From Marinomonas mediterranea MMB-1 (lineage in GTDB: Bacteria; Pseudomonadota; Gammaproteobacteria; Pseudomonadales; Marinomonadaceae): 64,000 nucleotides of DNA. The number at the start of each line of letters is the position of its first letter. Positions within the stretch are counted from its first letter, which is position 1. The stretch covers positions 2,852,001 through 2,916,000 of the forward strand of contig NC_015276.1 of NCBI RefSeq assembly GCF_000192865.1, in the 5' to 3' direction. Positions 47,099 through 55,213 of this stretch are shown piece by piece. The translations under genes and the position numbers were made by a program. The notes under the pieces are model-generated. The model saw only the letters and a list, made by a program, of their open reading frames with translations. It was not told the DNA's origin and searched no databases.

Positions 47099-47172
47099 CA
47101 ACCTACAACACTCGCCCCACGATGACCTAACTATGTAGGTCGGATAAGGAGCTTGCGACGCCATCCGACATC
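47095..47172. repeat. REP-like unit downstream of the RAYT gene
   Basis: A partial copy of the 127-bp unit found on the other side of the RAYT gene. It starts at the tail of the first palindrome (CCTTCCAACCTACAACA), then has the spacer CCCACGATGACCTAACTAT and the full second palindrome GTAGGTCGGATAAGG to ATCCGACAT. The second palindrome closely resembles the well-known E. coli REP element. Confidence 0.85.
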
Positions 47173-47205
47173 ACTCGATGTCTCAATAATCGACGCAACT
47201 AGAGT

Positions 47206-47703
47206 CTATACTCCACACCAGTTTTGAGGATATTGCCCTAGTTCCACCGCTCGATGAAAACTTGAATATGGCCAATCTTTCACTTGAGTAACCAGACCAT
47301 GCTTGAATGGATTGATATGCACATAATCTATATGACGCTGATAATCCTGTTCATCTCTGATGCAATGTTCCCAAAAGCGTTTCTGCCATATGCCCCTTTC
47401 GCCTCTCTTGAGATTTGAAGATGACAGACTTTCTGTTTTAGGTAATGCTTTCGAAAAACGCTTTTTAATTTCCTGCCAACGGATTGAATAATTTGCATCG
47501 CCTCTTGGTAGCGTCCAAACTGCATGTAAATGATCTGGCAATACCACCCAAGCATCAATAACAAATGGCCTTGCACTCTTTACAAAGCGTACAACCTCGC
47601 GTAATTCTTCAATGTGCTCTACTAATAAAGACGTCCCTCTATTGTGCAGATTTACCGTAAAAAAATACGTTCCACCCTCCACATAACATCTTCGATATTG
47701 CAT
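47206..47703 (-). CDS. REP-associated tyrosine transposase (RAYT)
   Basis: A 165-aa single-strand-DNA HUH endonuclease of the Y1/IS200-like superfamily, domesticated to act on REP palindromes. The HUH motif is DHLHAVW (H58 and H60), and the nucleophile Tyr is Y127 in RHIDYVHINPFKHGLV. WQKRFWEHCIRDEQD is also typical of RAYTs. The ATG at 47703 has a perfect AGGAGG site 6 nt upstream. An open extension to 47847 runs back through a REP copy and is not coding. The gene is flanked on both sides by REP-like sequence, with a six-unit tandem array upstream. Confidence 0.93.
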   Translation of the reverse strand: MQYRRCYVEGGTYFFTVNLHNRGTSLLVEHIEELREVVRFVKSARPFVIDAWVVLPDHLHAVWTLPRGDANYSIRWQEIKKRFSKALPKTESLSSSNLKRGERGIWQKRFWEHCIRDEQDYQRHIDYVHINPFKHGLVTQVKDWPYSSFHRAVELGQYPQNWCGV

Positions 47704-47762
47704 ATAACCTCCTTGTTTAAAAATTAATGACTCGAAACCATTCAACGATCCCAAACGCCCCA

Positions 47763-47855
47763 TGTTGGAAGGCGCTGCGCTTTTCCAACCTACGAAATCG
47801 TGTGTAAAACGTAGTTCGGATAAGGAGTTTGCGAGACAATCCGACATTTAACCCA
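47763..47855. repeat. Degenerate REP/BIME unit next to the RAYT start
   Basis: The first palindrome (GTTGGAAGGCGCTGCGC to TTCCAAC) is intact, but the spacer and the second palindrome (GTAGTTCGGATAAGGAG to ATCCGAC) have several substitutions and a deletion. The next unit starts 116 bp on instead of 127. It looks like an older copy from which, or beside which, the uniform array expanded. Confidence 0.8.
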
Positions 47856-47878
47856 AACCCAATCACCCAAATACACCA

Positions 47879-48660
47879 TGTTGGAAGGTGCTGCGCTTTT
47901 CCAACCTACAACACCCGTCCCACGATGACCTAACTATGTAGGTCGGATAAGGAGCTTGCGACGCCATCCGACATTTAACCCACACCCGATCAACCAAATA
48001 CCCCATGTTGGAAGGCGCTGCGCTTTTCCAACCTACAACACCCGTCCCACGATGACCTAACTATGTAGGTCGGATAAGGAGCTTGCGACGCCATCCGACA
48101 TTTAACCCACACCCGATCACCCTAATATCCCATGTTGGAAGGCGCTGCGCTTTTCCAACCTACAACACCCGTCCCACGATGACCTAACTATGTAGGTCGG
48201 ATAAGGAGCTTGCGACGCCATCCGACATTTAACCCACACCCGATCAACCAAATACCCCATGTTGGAAGGCGCTGCGCTTTTCCAACCTACAACACCCGTC
48301 CCACGATGACCTAACTATGTAGGTCGGATAAGGAGCTTGCGACGCCATCCGACATTTAACCCACACCCGATCAACCAAATACCCCATGTTGGAAGGCGCT
48401 GCGCTTTTCCAACCTACAACACCCGTCCCACGATGACCTAACTATGTAGGTCGGATAAGGAGCTTGCGACGCCATCCGACATTTAACCCACACCCGATCA
48501 ACCAAATACCCCATGTTGGAAGGCGCTGCGCTTTTCCAACCTACAACACCCGTCCCACGATGACCTAACTATGTAGGTCGGATAAGGAGCTTGCGACGCC
48601 ATCCGACATTTAACCCACACCCGATCACCCAAATACCCCATGTTGGAAGACGCTATGTTC
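47879..48660. repeat. Tandem array of 127-bp REP/BIME units
   Basis: Unit starts at 47879, 48006, 48133, 48260, 48387, 48514 and (cut short after about 20 bp) 48641; all steps are exactly 127 bp. Each unit holds two different palindromes in fixed order. One is GTTGGAAGGCGCTGCGC to TTCCAAC and the other is GTAGGTCGGATAAGGAGC to ATCCGAC. A constant spacer CCCGTCCCACGATGACC joins them within the unit, and AACCCACACCCGATCAMCC joins unit to unit. The units differ at only a few positions, so the expansion is recent or kept uniform by recombination. Confidence 0.95.
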
Positions 48661-48708
48661 AAGATGTGTACTAGCAAAAGAGAACGACTAAATGGAATTC
48701 ACTATGGT

Positions 48709-49092
48709 CTAAGCCTCGTACAACTCTAATGGCAAATCGTCTGGGTCACTGAAAAAGGTGTATTTTTTGCCCGTATATTCGTCTATGCGAACAGGTTCGG
48801 TGGTCACCCCATGCTCTGCTAGATACGCCACGGTGTCTTCTACCGACGAGACATAAAACGCCAAATGCCTAAGGCCCTGAGCTTCTGGGTAACTTGGGCG
48901 TTTTGGTCGATCAGGAAAGGAAAAGAGCTCGATTTGGTTACCATTCGGCAGTTTTAAATCAAGCTTGTAAGAGTCACGGGCTTCACGATAATTTTCAGCA
49001 ATGATCTCAAGCCCTAAGATAGACACATAGAAATGCTTCGAAACCGCGTAGTTCGAGCAAATAATAGCGACGTGATGGATACCCTTTATCAT
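48709..49092 (-). CDS. VOC-family glyoxalase-like protein (YaeR type)
   Basis: A 127-aa vicinal-oxygen-chelate protein. Metal ligands fit H7 (GIHHVAI), E55 (QIELFSFP), H76 (GLRHLAFYV) and E125 (LPLELYEA). Length and the pattern SFPDRPKRPSYPEAQGLRHLAF match the YaeR/GloA2 subgroup, related to lactoylglutathione lyase but of unknown substrate. It lies next to the REP array, whose truncated last unit ends 50 bp from its stop codon. Confidence 0.85.
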   Translation of the reverse strand: MIKGIHHVAIICSNYAVSKHFYVSILGLEIIAENYREARDSYKLDLKLPNGNQIELFSFPDRPKRPSYPEAQGLRHLAFYVSSVEDTVAYLAEHGVTTEPVRIDEYTGKKYTFFSDPDDLPLELYEA

Positions 49093-49123
49093 GAATGCAC
49101 TCTCGTAATTTTACGTGTTGCCA

Positions 49124-49522
49124 TTACATCAAGATTCGATAATCTGCGATCAACTGACTCACTAAATCGCCGTCTTTATCCCGAGCCTCAATCCGCACTA
49201 TACTCTTGTAATGCCCACTTGGACGCTGATTCGGTTCTTCCTCAAACCGCGCTTGGACAGTCACTTCACTTTGCGCGGCTTTCGGGTAACTCACATTGCC
49301 TTCTTTTATGGCAACTTTATCACCCAGCCCATGTATTTCAGCCCAACGCCCCACCAGATACCAACCTGCTATCACCAATGCCGAATACTGGCTGCCAGCA
49401 AATACCGTGTTTTTGTCGTTTTGATTACCTTCAAATGGAAGCGAAAAAATCGCTTCGGCGTCACTGCAAGAGACAAGCTTAATACCGAGCTTATCAAGAG
49501 GTGGAATCGCATCTAGGTTCAT
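49124..49522 (-). CDS. YiiD C-terminal-type thioesterase domain protein
   Basis: A 132-aa hotdog-fold protein matching the C-terminal half of E. coli YiiD (FabY-related). Recognisable parts are the central NTVFAGSQYSALVIAGWYLVGRW helix and the VSYPKAAQSEVTVQARFEE strands. It may hydrolyse an acyl thioester, but no substrate is known for stand-alone versions. The gene reads in the same direction as the VOC and GNAT genes around it (gaps of 31 and 23 bp) and may share their mRNA. Confidence 0.72.
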   Translation of the reverse strand: MNLDAIPPLDKLGIKLVSCSDAEAIFSLPFEGNQNDKNTVFAGSQYSALVIAGWYLVGRWAEIHGLGDKVAIKEGNVSYPKAAQSEVTVQARFEEEPNQRPSGHYKSIVRIEARDKDGDLVSQLIADYRILM

Positions 49523-49545
49523 TCTATTTTCCTACCTGTTTGTTC

Positions 49546-50013
49546 CTATTTAGCATTATCCGCACTATGCTGAAGATCGCCGGAAGACACTGGCGATTTA
49601 ACGACATCGACAAGGTCCGCGCCCATTTTGACATAGAGTATGTCCCCTTTAAAAAATGGCTCGCCCATGACATCAAAGCCAAATTTTTGATAAAAGCCGG
49701 CAACAGAATCACGCGCATCAAACCACATGTCCTTTATTTCTAATGAATTCAGTTCATTCAAAATATGCGTGAGTATTGCGCTGCCAATCCCCTTGCCTTG
49801 ATGTTCATCCAGCGTTGCAAACTTTCTCAACCGTGCAGTCTTGTCCGTGATAAAAATAGAGGCAACGCACACTAGTTTACCGTGAATAAAGGCCCCATAG
49901 TGAAAAGCATGGTCATCACCTTCAACATGGCAAAACTCTGGTGTTTTATCTGGCCAAAGTACTTGGTGTCGAATTGAAATGGTGTCTTGCCACGGGACTT
50001 TTTTAATTTCCAT
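49546..50013 (-). CDS. GNAT-family N-acetyltransferase
   Basis: A 155-aa acetyltransferase. The acetyl-CoA pyrophosphate loop is DEHQGKGIGSAIL at about residues 72-84, preceded by the beta-4 strand TARLRKFATL and followed by FYQKFGFDVMGEPFFKGDI in motif B. The acceptor is not known. It is on the same strand as, and 28 bp from, the Nudix pseudogene. Confidence 0.85.
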   Translation of the reverse strand: MEIKKVPWQDTISIRHQVLWPDKTPEFCHVEGDDHAFHYGAFIHGKLVCVASIFITDKTARLRKFATLDEHQGKGIGSAILTHILNELNSLEIKDMWFDARDSVAGFYQKFGFDVMGEPFFKGDILYVKMGADLVDVVKSPVSSGDLQHSADNAK

Positions 50014-50041
50014 TGAGTTAGCCAGTCATCTAATTAAAAGA

Positions 50042-50489
50042 TCATTTAAAATACGCTTTTGTGTTTGCGTGTACAAATTCACTTGCCATTAAATCCTTCT
50101 CTGTCATCCATTTCATTTCTGAGTGCTGAGTATCGAAGCTGACTTGTTTCGAAGGGTTCATTTTTACTCTGTAGCCCAACGCAACGTAGTGAGTATTTAT
50201 ACCTTCCACGGCGTTAAAATTATCTTCATAGATATGATCAAATGCACCAATCATTTGAGCATCCTGAATGGCGATATCAAAACCCAGTTAGGTACTTGAA
50301 ATTCGTTGCATTGCGGTTTGTAGGGGCTCGTTTTTGCGAATGCGCCCCCCCAGGCACAAACCAGTAGCCTTCTGCGGGTTTATTGACACGTTTCCCCACT
50401 AAAAACAGGCCATCAGACCGTTCCAAAATAATGTCAATCGACACCAGAGGTGTACTGTCTATGATGTTTAAAAACGCGTCGTTATTCAT
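50042..50489 (-). pseudogene. gmm: Broken Nudix hydrolase, GDP-mannose mannosyl hydrolase type
   Basis: Two fragments in different frames together match Gmm (NudD). The N-terminal part (STPLVSIDIILERSDGLFLVGKR to YWFVPGG) and the C-terminal part (GAFDHIYEDNFNAVEG to NTKAYFK) are joined by a 7-G run (50345-50351 on the plus strand as C7). Taking one G away restores RIRKNEPLQTAM, the expected sequence. In the restored frame a TAA stop (50290-50288) stands where the family has Glu in the ELG motif. The total length, 448 nt, is exactly one base over a 149-codon gene. Two independent lesions make a sequencing error alone unlikely. Confidence 0.85.
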
Positions 50490-50690
50490 GAGGTTATACT
50501 GCAATTAACAATGGTCTTTGCATTATACTCCGTTCGGAACATGATACTAACTGAGAGAAATGATTGAGGTAGCATGCACAATATAAACATCCTATTTTGC
50601 GTCTGCTTATTGCTGCATCGATGGTCGGCATCTATCCATTAAGTAAACGAAGACTAAACGAAGACTAAACAAGGAATAGCAAGACGAAAA

Positions 50691-50727
50691 AGAGACCGCC
50701 AGCGGTGGATCAGAGCTGGCAGTCTCT
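50691..50727 (-). terminator. Terminator after the chorismate mutase gene
   Basis: On the minus strand AGAGACTGCCAGC pairs with GCTGGCGGTCTCT, one wobble pair, 11-nt loop, followed by TTTTTCG. It starts 7 bp past the stop codon. Confidence 0.92.
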
Positions 50728-50733
50728 TACAGA

Positions 50734-51267
50734 TTAACTCGCTAGCGGTGCGACTTTCAGAAGAGCATCGTACAGCAGTCTCTTATCTGATTCAGTGACA
50801 TAACCAATGTTGACGTCTGTACTAAATTCTTCAAAACTGACGTCTCGAAACGAACTATGTTCCTCTAAGTACTTAGACATACCTAGAATAATTTCGTCGC
50901 CTAGGTGAATTAATGCAGGTCGCACTTCTTTGACCAAATCTTTGGGTTGTTGCTCCGAGGGCGTCGATAGCAGATCCGCACGTACACGGTATTGAATCGC
51001 TTTCGCGACAGAGATCTGCGCTCTGAAAAACGCCTCGATCGACTCAGGATCTAAACCGCTTTCTTTCGCGGACATTTTAGATTCATCGACAACAAGTTTC
51101 TCGCGCGCGACATCCTCAATAGGCACATGCTTTTGTGCTTTATACAAAGCAACGTCTTCCATGTAGCTCAAACGCTCGCTGATCGAATGAATCAGTTCGC
51201 TCGATACATCGTCCGCCCATGCAGAGATTGAAGCGAAAGCCATTAGCATTAACAGTATTTTTTTCAT
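50734..51267 (-). CDS. Secreted gamma-class chorismate mutase
   Basis: A 177-aa periplasmic chorismate mutase (AroQ-gamma class), converting chorismate to prephenate outside the cytoplasm. The signal peptide is MKKILLMLMAFASISAWA. The all-helical core contains LSYMEDVALYKAQKHVPIED, REKLV, and FFRAQISVAKAIQYRVRADLL; Arg, Lys and Gln/Glu residues here match the AroQ active site. Exported chorismate mutases are known from several Proteobacteria, and their role outside the cytoplasm is still unclear. It is transcribed alone and ends in a strong terminator. Confidence 0.87.
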   Translation of the reverse strand: MKKILLMLMAFASISAWADDVSSELIHSISERLSYMEDVALYKAQKHVPIEDVAREKLVVDESKMSAKESGLDPESIEAFFRAQISVAKAIQYRVRADLLSTPSEQQPKDLVKEVRPALIHLGDEIILGMSKYLEEHSSFRDVSFEEFSTDVNIGYVTESDKRLLYDALLKVAPLAS

Positions 51268-51503
51268 AAATCTTCCTTAACTTTTTTCATTTGATTAAAA
51301 GGCCTACTGGCCAGAGTACTGTTTCGAAACCGCAATTTATCTTCGTCGAATTCAACACATTACTCCAGCTACGGCATTACGTATTCTGAGAAAATTCGCC
51401 TTTCATTCAAGCTTTTTAACAGTTGATATAAAGTGTGAAGACCTGCGACACAGAGTGCACGTTTAACAGAAACGCGGAGGGAATAATGACGCAAAAAGCG
51501 CCA

Positions 51504-53186
51504 TTATACTTTTAGAGGCATGGCCATTTGATCGAGCGGGCTATCAATATGACTGACGTAAATTAAATAGTCCGGGGAGTAAGAGTGACTCGAAATAGCA
51601 TCACAAACCCGTTGGATACTAGCAGAATCTAGCCCGTCAAACGGTTCATCGAGTAACATTAGCGGCGCTTTTCTAAGCAGTACGCGGCCCAAGGCAATTC
51701 GACGCGCTTGCCCACCAGACACATCTCGTCCTTGTGCACCGAGCAGCGTATCCAGGCCATTTGGAAGACTCTCTAGCCATTCTCCCAACCCTAGAACCCG
51801 TAGCACATTGACCAGTTCTTGATCTGTTGCACTGGGTGCGCCTAATCGAAGATTAGAAGCCAGACTTTGCTGGAAGATAATGGGGTTTTGTGGGAGGTAA
51901 GCAACCTGCTTGTACCAATGAGCGTTTGAGGTGATACTCGCTTCTCTTTCGTCCAAATTTCTATCGCCTAAGTAAACATATCCACTAAAAGGCAAATCGC
52001 CCGCAAGCGTCGCCAGTAGGGTCGACTTCCCTGCGCCACTTTTACCGACAACTCGAAGACTTTCACCTAATGAAACATCACCGTTTATTCCCATCAGAGA
52101 GGTCTTCTGTTGTATATCTTGTCGGTAACCACCCACAAGGTCTTCAAACCGAATCGTCACTCCCAACTTACAAGCGGGAGCCTCTTCATTAACTCCTTGC
52201 TCTGCAATTTGATTTAACCGTCTAAGCCCAACCTTAGACTGTCCCTGTGCAATAAAGGCAATGGATAGAGGCTGAATTAGTTCATTTACCGCCAGCATAA
52301 CCAGTAATAATGCAACGAGCCAAGTCGCCTGAATACCTTGGTCAAGAACCAGTACCCCATCTGTATAACTGAGTACTTGTCGTAACGTCACCGCGATCAA
52401 GGCGAAGGTTGTAATCTGAGTAAGGTACTTCGCTGCACTGCTGGTTCTTTGAATACGCGCTTGCTCTTCTTTTTGACGGTTATCGAGGGTTTGTAATTTG
52501 CGCGCATACCCAGTCCAACTCCCTCGAATCGTGAGCGTAATTAAAGCGCCAAACACACTCATAAAACGTGCTCGCCTATGCGTTGATAAGGCCTGCATTT
52601 TAAAGACTGATACGCAACACAAGCGATGTGCTAGCCACGGCAACAAAACAAGTTGTATCGCCGAGAACACCACAACCCAAGGCCATAATGTGGGCACAAT
52701 GAAAGCACTCAAAACCACCAAAGACAAACACCCTAGACTGGCGTATAACCAAGGCATCACGACGGCAAGAGGCCATTTTATGATCTGATCAAGGTCGCCA
52801 ATTAGCCTTTGCAAAAGATCGCCTTTCGTTTGTTTATTCAGCTCGATAAACGGCAAGTTCTTGCGCTGATCCCAAACCCATAGACGCAAAGTGCGAAGTA
52901 AACCTAACAGGTGATCATGAGAGAACACTTGCTCCCCGTAACGACCTGCGGTTCGTAAGATGGCCATCAGACGCACCAGCGCACCGGGCGTCAGGAAGTC
53001 AAACGTCAGGGCTGTCCCGACGACCGCCGCCAGACCCGCTGCGGATAAAAACCAACCTGAAATCCCTAACAAAGCAACCGCTGCCAAGCTTGCGATCGCA
53101 CCAATCGAAGCGGCGACAATTAAGCCAAATGGGTTCTGTAAGAGTAACGATTTAAACGTAAGAACGTTTGATTTGCGCTTTGGCAT
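51504..53186 (-). CDS. cydC: Heterodimeric ABC exporter subunit CydC
   Basis: A 560-aa fused permease/ATPase that with CydD forms the exporter (thiols and haem have been proposed as substrates) needed to assemble cytochrome bd. Six helices fill residues 1-320. The nucleotide-binding part has Walker A VVGKSGAGKSTLL, signature DVSGGQARRIALGRVLL, and Walker B PLMLLDEPFDGLD. The ATG at 53186, 6 nt after GGAGG, is preferred over an in-frame GTG two codons earlier. Its start overlaps the end of cydD by 35 nt. Confidence 0.93.
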   Translation of the reverse strand: MPKRKSNVLTFKSLLLQNPFGLIVAASIGAIASLAAVALLGISGWFLSAAGLAAVVGTALTFDFLTPGALVRLMAILRTAGRYGEQVFSHDHLLGLLRTLRLWVWDQRKNLPFIELNKQTKGDLLQRLIGDLDQIIKWPLAVVMPWLYASLGCLSLVVLSAFIVPTLWPWVVVFSAIQLVLLPWLAHRLCCVSVFKMQALSTHRRARFMSVFGALITLTIRGSWTGYARKLQTLDNRQKEEQARIQRTSSAAKYLTQITTFALIAVTLRQVLSYTDGVLVLDQGIQATWLVALLLVMLAVNELIQPLSIAFIAQGQSKVGLRRLNQIAEQGVNEEAPACKLGVTIRFEDLVGGYRQDIQQKTSLMGINGDVSLGESLRVVGKSGAGKSTLLATLAGDLPFSGYVYLGDRNLDEREASITSNAHWYKQVAYLPQNPIIFQQSLASNLRLGAPSATDQELVNVLRVLGLGEWLESLPNGLDTLLGAQGRDVSGGQARRIALGRVLLRKAPLMLLDEPFDGLDSASIQRVCDAISSHSYSPDYLIYVSHIDSPLDQMAMPLKV

Positions 53187-54939
53187 GTACACCCTCCTTT
53201 GTTAAGGTCCAAAATGTATCGGCCCAAAAAACCGGATGCGTGTCGTGGCTGATAATCAGCATTGTTTTACCATGAGACACATCGTCTATGGTGTTAAGTA
53301 CTTGCTCGGCCGTTTCTTCATCAAGGCCAGAGCAAGGTTCGTCGAGCAGCCAAATATCGGCTTGCGTCAACAGAGCGCGGGCAATCGATAAACGCTGCAT
53401 TTGCCCACCAGAAAGCCCCGTGCCCGCTTCGGAAATAGAAGAGTCCAGTCCAAACTCCAATTGTTGAACAAAGTCCCAACATTTCGCCTGTACCAACGCA
53501 TTTCTTAAGGCGCTTTCAGTACAACGACCAATCCCTAATTCTAAATTTTGACGAATAGTGCCTTGAACCCATTCAGGCTTTTGAGGAATCCAAGCCAAGC
53601 GCTGGCGCCAATGCGTTAAATCAGACGATTTCAACTCGTCACCCTCGACGTTAACGCTGCCTTCATAGTGTTGCTCGAAGCCAAGCAGAATCGTCATCAA
53701 ACTGGATTTTCCAATGCCGGATTCACCTTTAAGCCAAACCCGCTCGCCTTCTCGAATCGATGCCGTAAAGGCATTCAAACGCTGCCTTCCCGCTTGTTGC
53801 CAACCTAGGTGTCTCATGACAATCAACGCGCCTGTTTCAAATTCAGGATGCATCACCTGCTCGCTCAAATCGCCCTTGCGCTCATTGTCGTTGTCTTGTG
53901 TCTGAGTTTCCGCGGTAACACGATAGATATCGATCAAATCCACTGCCGCTGCTTCGGCTTTTTGTTTCGCATGGTAATCATTACCCAGTTGACGCAGTGG
54001 CAAGTAAAATTCAGGAGCAAGCAGCAATAAAAAGAATGCCTCGCTCAAGGTAACGGGCGCGCTGCCTACTGACCAAGGTAGTTGCTCTAACAACCCTAAC
54101 CCTAAATACAAGGCAACCATCGCAATCGATACGGAAGCAAATAATTCCAATGTACCCGTCGATAGGAACGCGAGCCTTAAAACACTCATTGTCGATTTTT
54201 GATACCGCTCGGCGCTGTCAGAGAGTCGGTCACGAGCGGTTGTCGTTTGTCCCAAGCGATTCAGCTCAGCTAAACCTTGGTTTAAATCACTAAACTGATT
54301 TGAAAGCAGTGACAACACTTTAAACTGTCGTCTATTGGCTTGCGCCGCTTTGTGTCCAACCAGAATCATAAAGAAAATAACCAACGGCGCGGTTAACATA
54401 AAAATGCCAAACGCAATCCAAGAAACCCAAACCACGCTCGCTAGAATGGCGCAGGGGATCACGGTCACCAGAAAAACCTGAGGTTTGTAGCGCGTAAAGA
54501 AATCGTCTAAGGCATCAATCTGCTCATAGACACGTGTCGATAATGCCGCGTCTTCTTCTATCTGATGTCTTTTCGGGCCGAGTTTTGCAAGATGAGAGAT
54601 GGTCTTCTGGCGTAATGAAAAGCGAATATTTCGGCTCGCGGAGGCACTTAACAGTTCGCGTATATATTGTGAAGACACTCTTGATAAGAAGCCAATGCCC
54701 GCAACAATCAGCATTTGTATATCGACTGAGGCATTCAATACCAAATCGGCAAACACAACAGCCAATCCGAGTGATTGCAGAACAATGCCAGCGGCAATGA
54801 TCACCCCTAAGCAGTTCACCCATCGATAGGTTTTAGACTGCGATTGAGCAAGGTCTTTTAGAAACAAACGCTCTGGAGTGACCACACGTCCAGAGCGTTT
54901 GTCGGCCTTGTTGCTGTTTTTAACATTGGCCTTTTTCAT
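53152..54939 (-). CDS. cydD: Heterodimeric ABC exporter subunit CydD
   Basis: A 595-aa ABC exporter half, partner of CydC in cytochrome bd assembly. The N-terminus is basic. Six helices follow, then the ATPase with Walker A LKGESGIGKSSLM, signature GLSGGQMQRLSIARALL and Walker B IWLLDEPCSGLDEETA. It starts 3 bp after the cydX stop codon, so it is coupled to the oxidase genes. Confidence 0.94.
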   Translation of the reverse strand: MKKANVKNSNKADKRSGRVVTPERLFLKDLAQSQSKTYRWVNCLGVIIAAGIVLQSLGLAVVFADLVLNASVDIQMLIVAGIGFLSRVSSQYIRELLSASASRNIRFSLRQKTISHLAKLGPKRHQIEEDAALSTRVYEQIDALDDFFTRYKPQVFLVTVIPCAILASVVWVSWIAFGIFMLTAPLVIFFMILVGHKAAQANRRQFKVLSLLSNQFSDLNQGLAELNRLGQTTTARDRLSDSAERYQKSTMSVLRLAFLSTGTLELFASVSIAMVALYLGLGLLEQLPWSVGSAPVTLSEAFFLLLLAPEFYLPLRQLGNDYHAKQKAEAAAVDLIDIYRVTAETQTQDNDNERKGDLSEQVMHPEFETGALIVMRHLGWQQAGRQRLNAFTASIREGERVWLKGESGIGKSSLMTILLGFEQHYEGSVNVEGDELKSSDLTHWRQRLAWIPQKPEWVQGTIRQNLELGIGRCTESALRNALVQAKCWDFVQQLEFGLDSSISEAGTGLSGGQMQRLSIARALLTQADIWLLDEPCSGLDEETAEQVLNTIDDVSHGKTMLIISHDTHPVFWADTFWTLTKEGVHAKAQIKRSYV

Positions 54940-54942
54940 AGC

Positions 54943-55050
54943 TTAGTCCTGTGGCTCGCCTTCGTAGCCTTTGAAATCAAGCCATACCGCATTAATGATG
55001 CCGAATGAACAAGCCAATAATACCCCTAGAACCCATGCAAAATACCACAT
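54943..55050 (-). CDS. cydX: Cytochrome bd small subunit CydX
   Basis: A 35-aa single-helix membrane protein (CydX/YbgT family) that stabilises the haem groups of cytochrome bd. It begins MWYFAWVLGVLLACSFGI, continues with INAVWLDF and ends EGEPQD; the Trp/Tyr-rich start and the invariant Trp followed by an acidic tail are family hallmarks. It reads from ATG at 55050 to TAA at 54943, with GAGAGA upstream of the start. The place between cydB and cydD is the usual one. It is too short for common gene-length cut-offs. Confidence 0.93.
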   Translation of the reverse strand: MWYFAWVLGVLLACSFGIINAVWLDFKGYEGEPQD

Positions 55051-55159
55051 AATCTATCTCTCTTAATTTGGGTGATAGAGTAGAGAACATTGCTCTCCAC
55101 TCCCTATCGTCACGTAACAACGTTGCCGACACATTTACTATAGTCCTGTGCCGCTTATT

Positions 55160-55197
55160 GACCTCCAAACTGATGAGTCTTAGCCAGTTTGAAGGTC
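55160..55197 (-). other. Hairpin between cydB and cydX
   Basis: GACCTCCAAACTG (55160-55172) pairs with 55185-55197, 12 of 13 positions matched, 12-nt loop. It lies just past the cydB stop and has no T-run, so it is more likely to stabilise the cydAB part of the mRNA than to end it. Confidence 0.6.
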
Positions 55198-55213
55198 CGT
55201 ATAATCAACGCAC

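Noticed and set aside
47704..47847. N-terminal extension of the RAYT gene by 48 codons
   Set aside because: The extension translates REP sequence, whereas a perfect AGGAGG site and a family-like start lie at 47703.
47763..48660. CRISPR array as an explanation for the regular repeats
   Set aside because: The period is 127 bp and the whole unit, including the parts between palindromes, is repeated. There are no variable spacers and no cas genes nearby.
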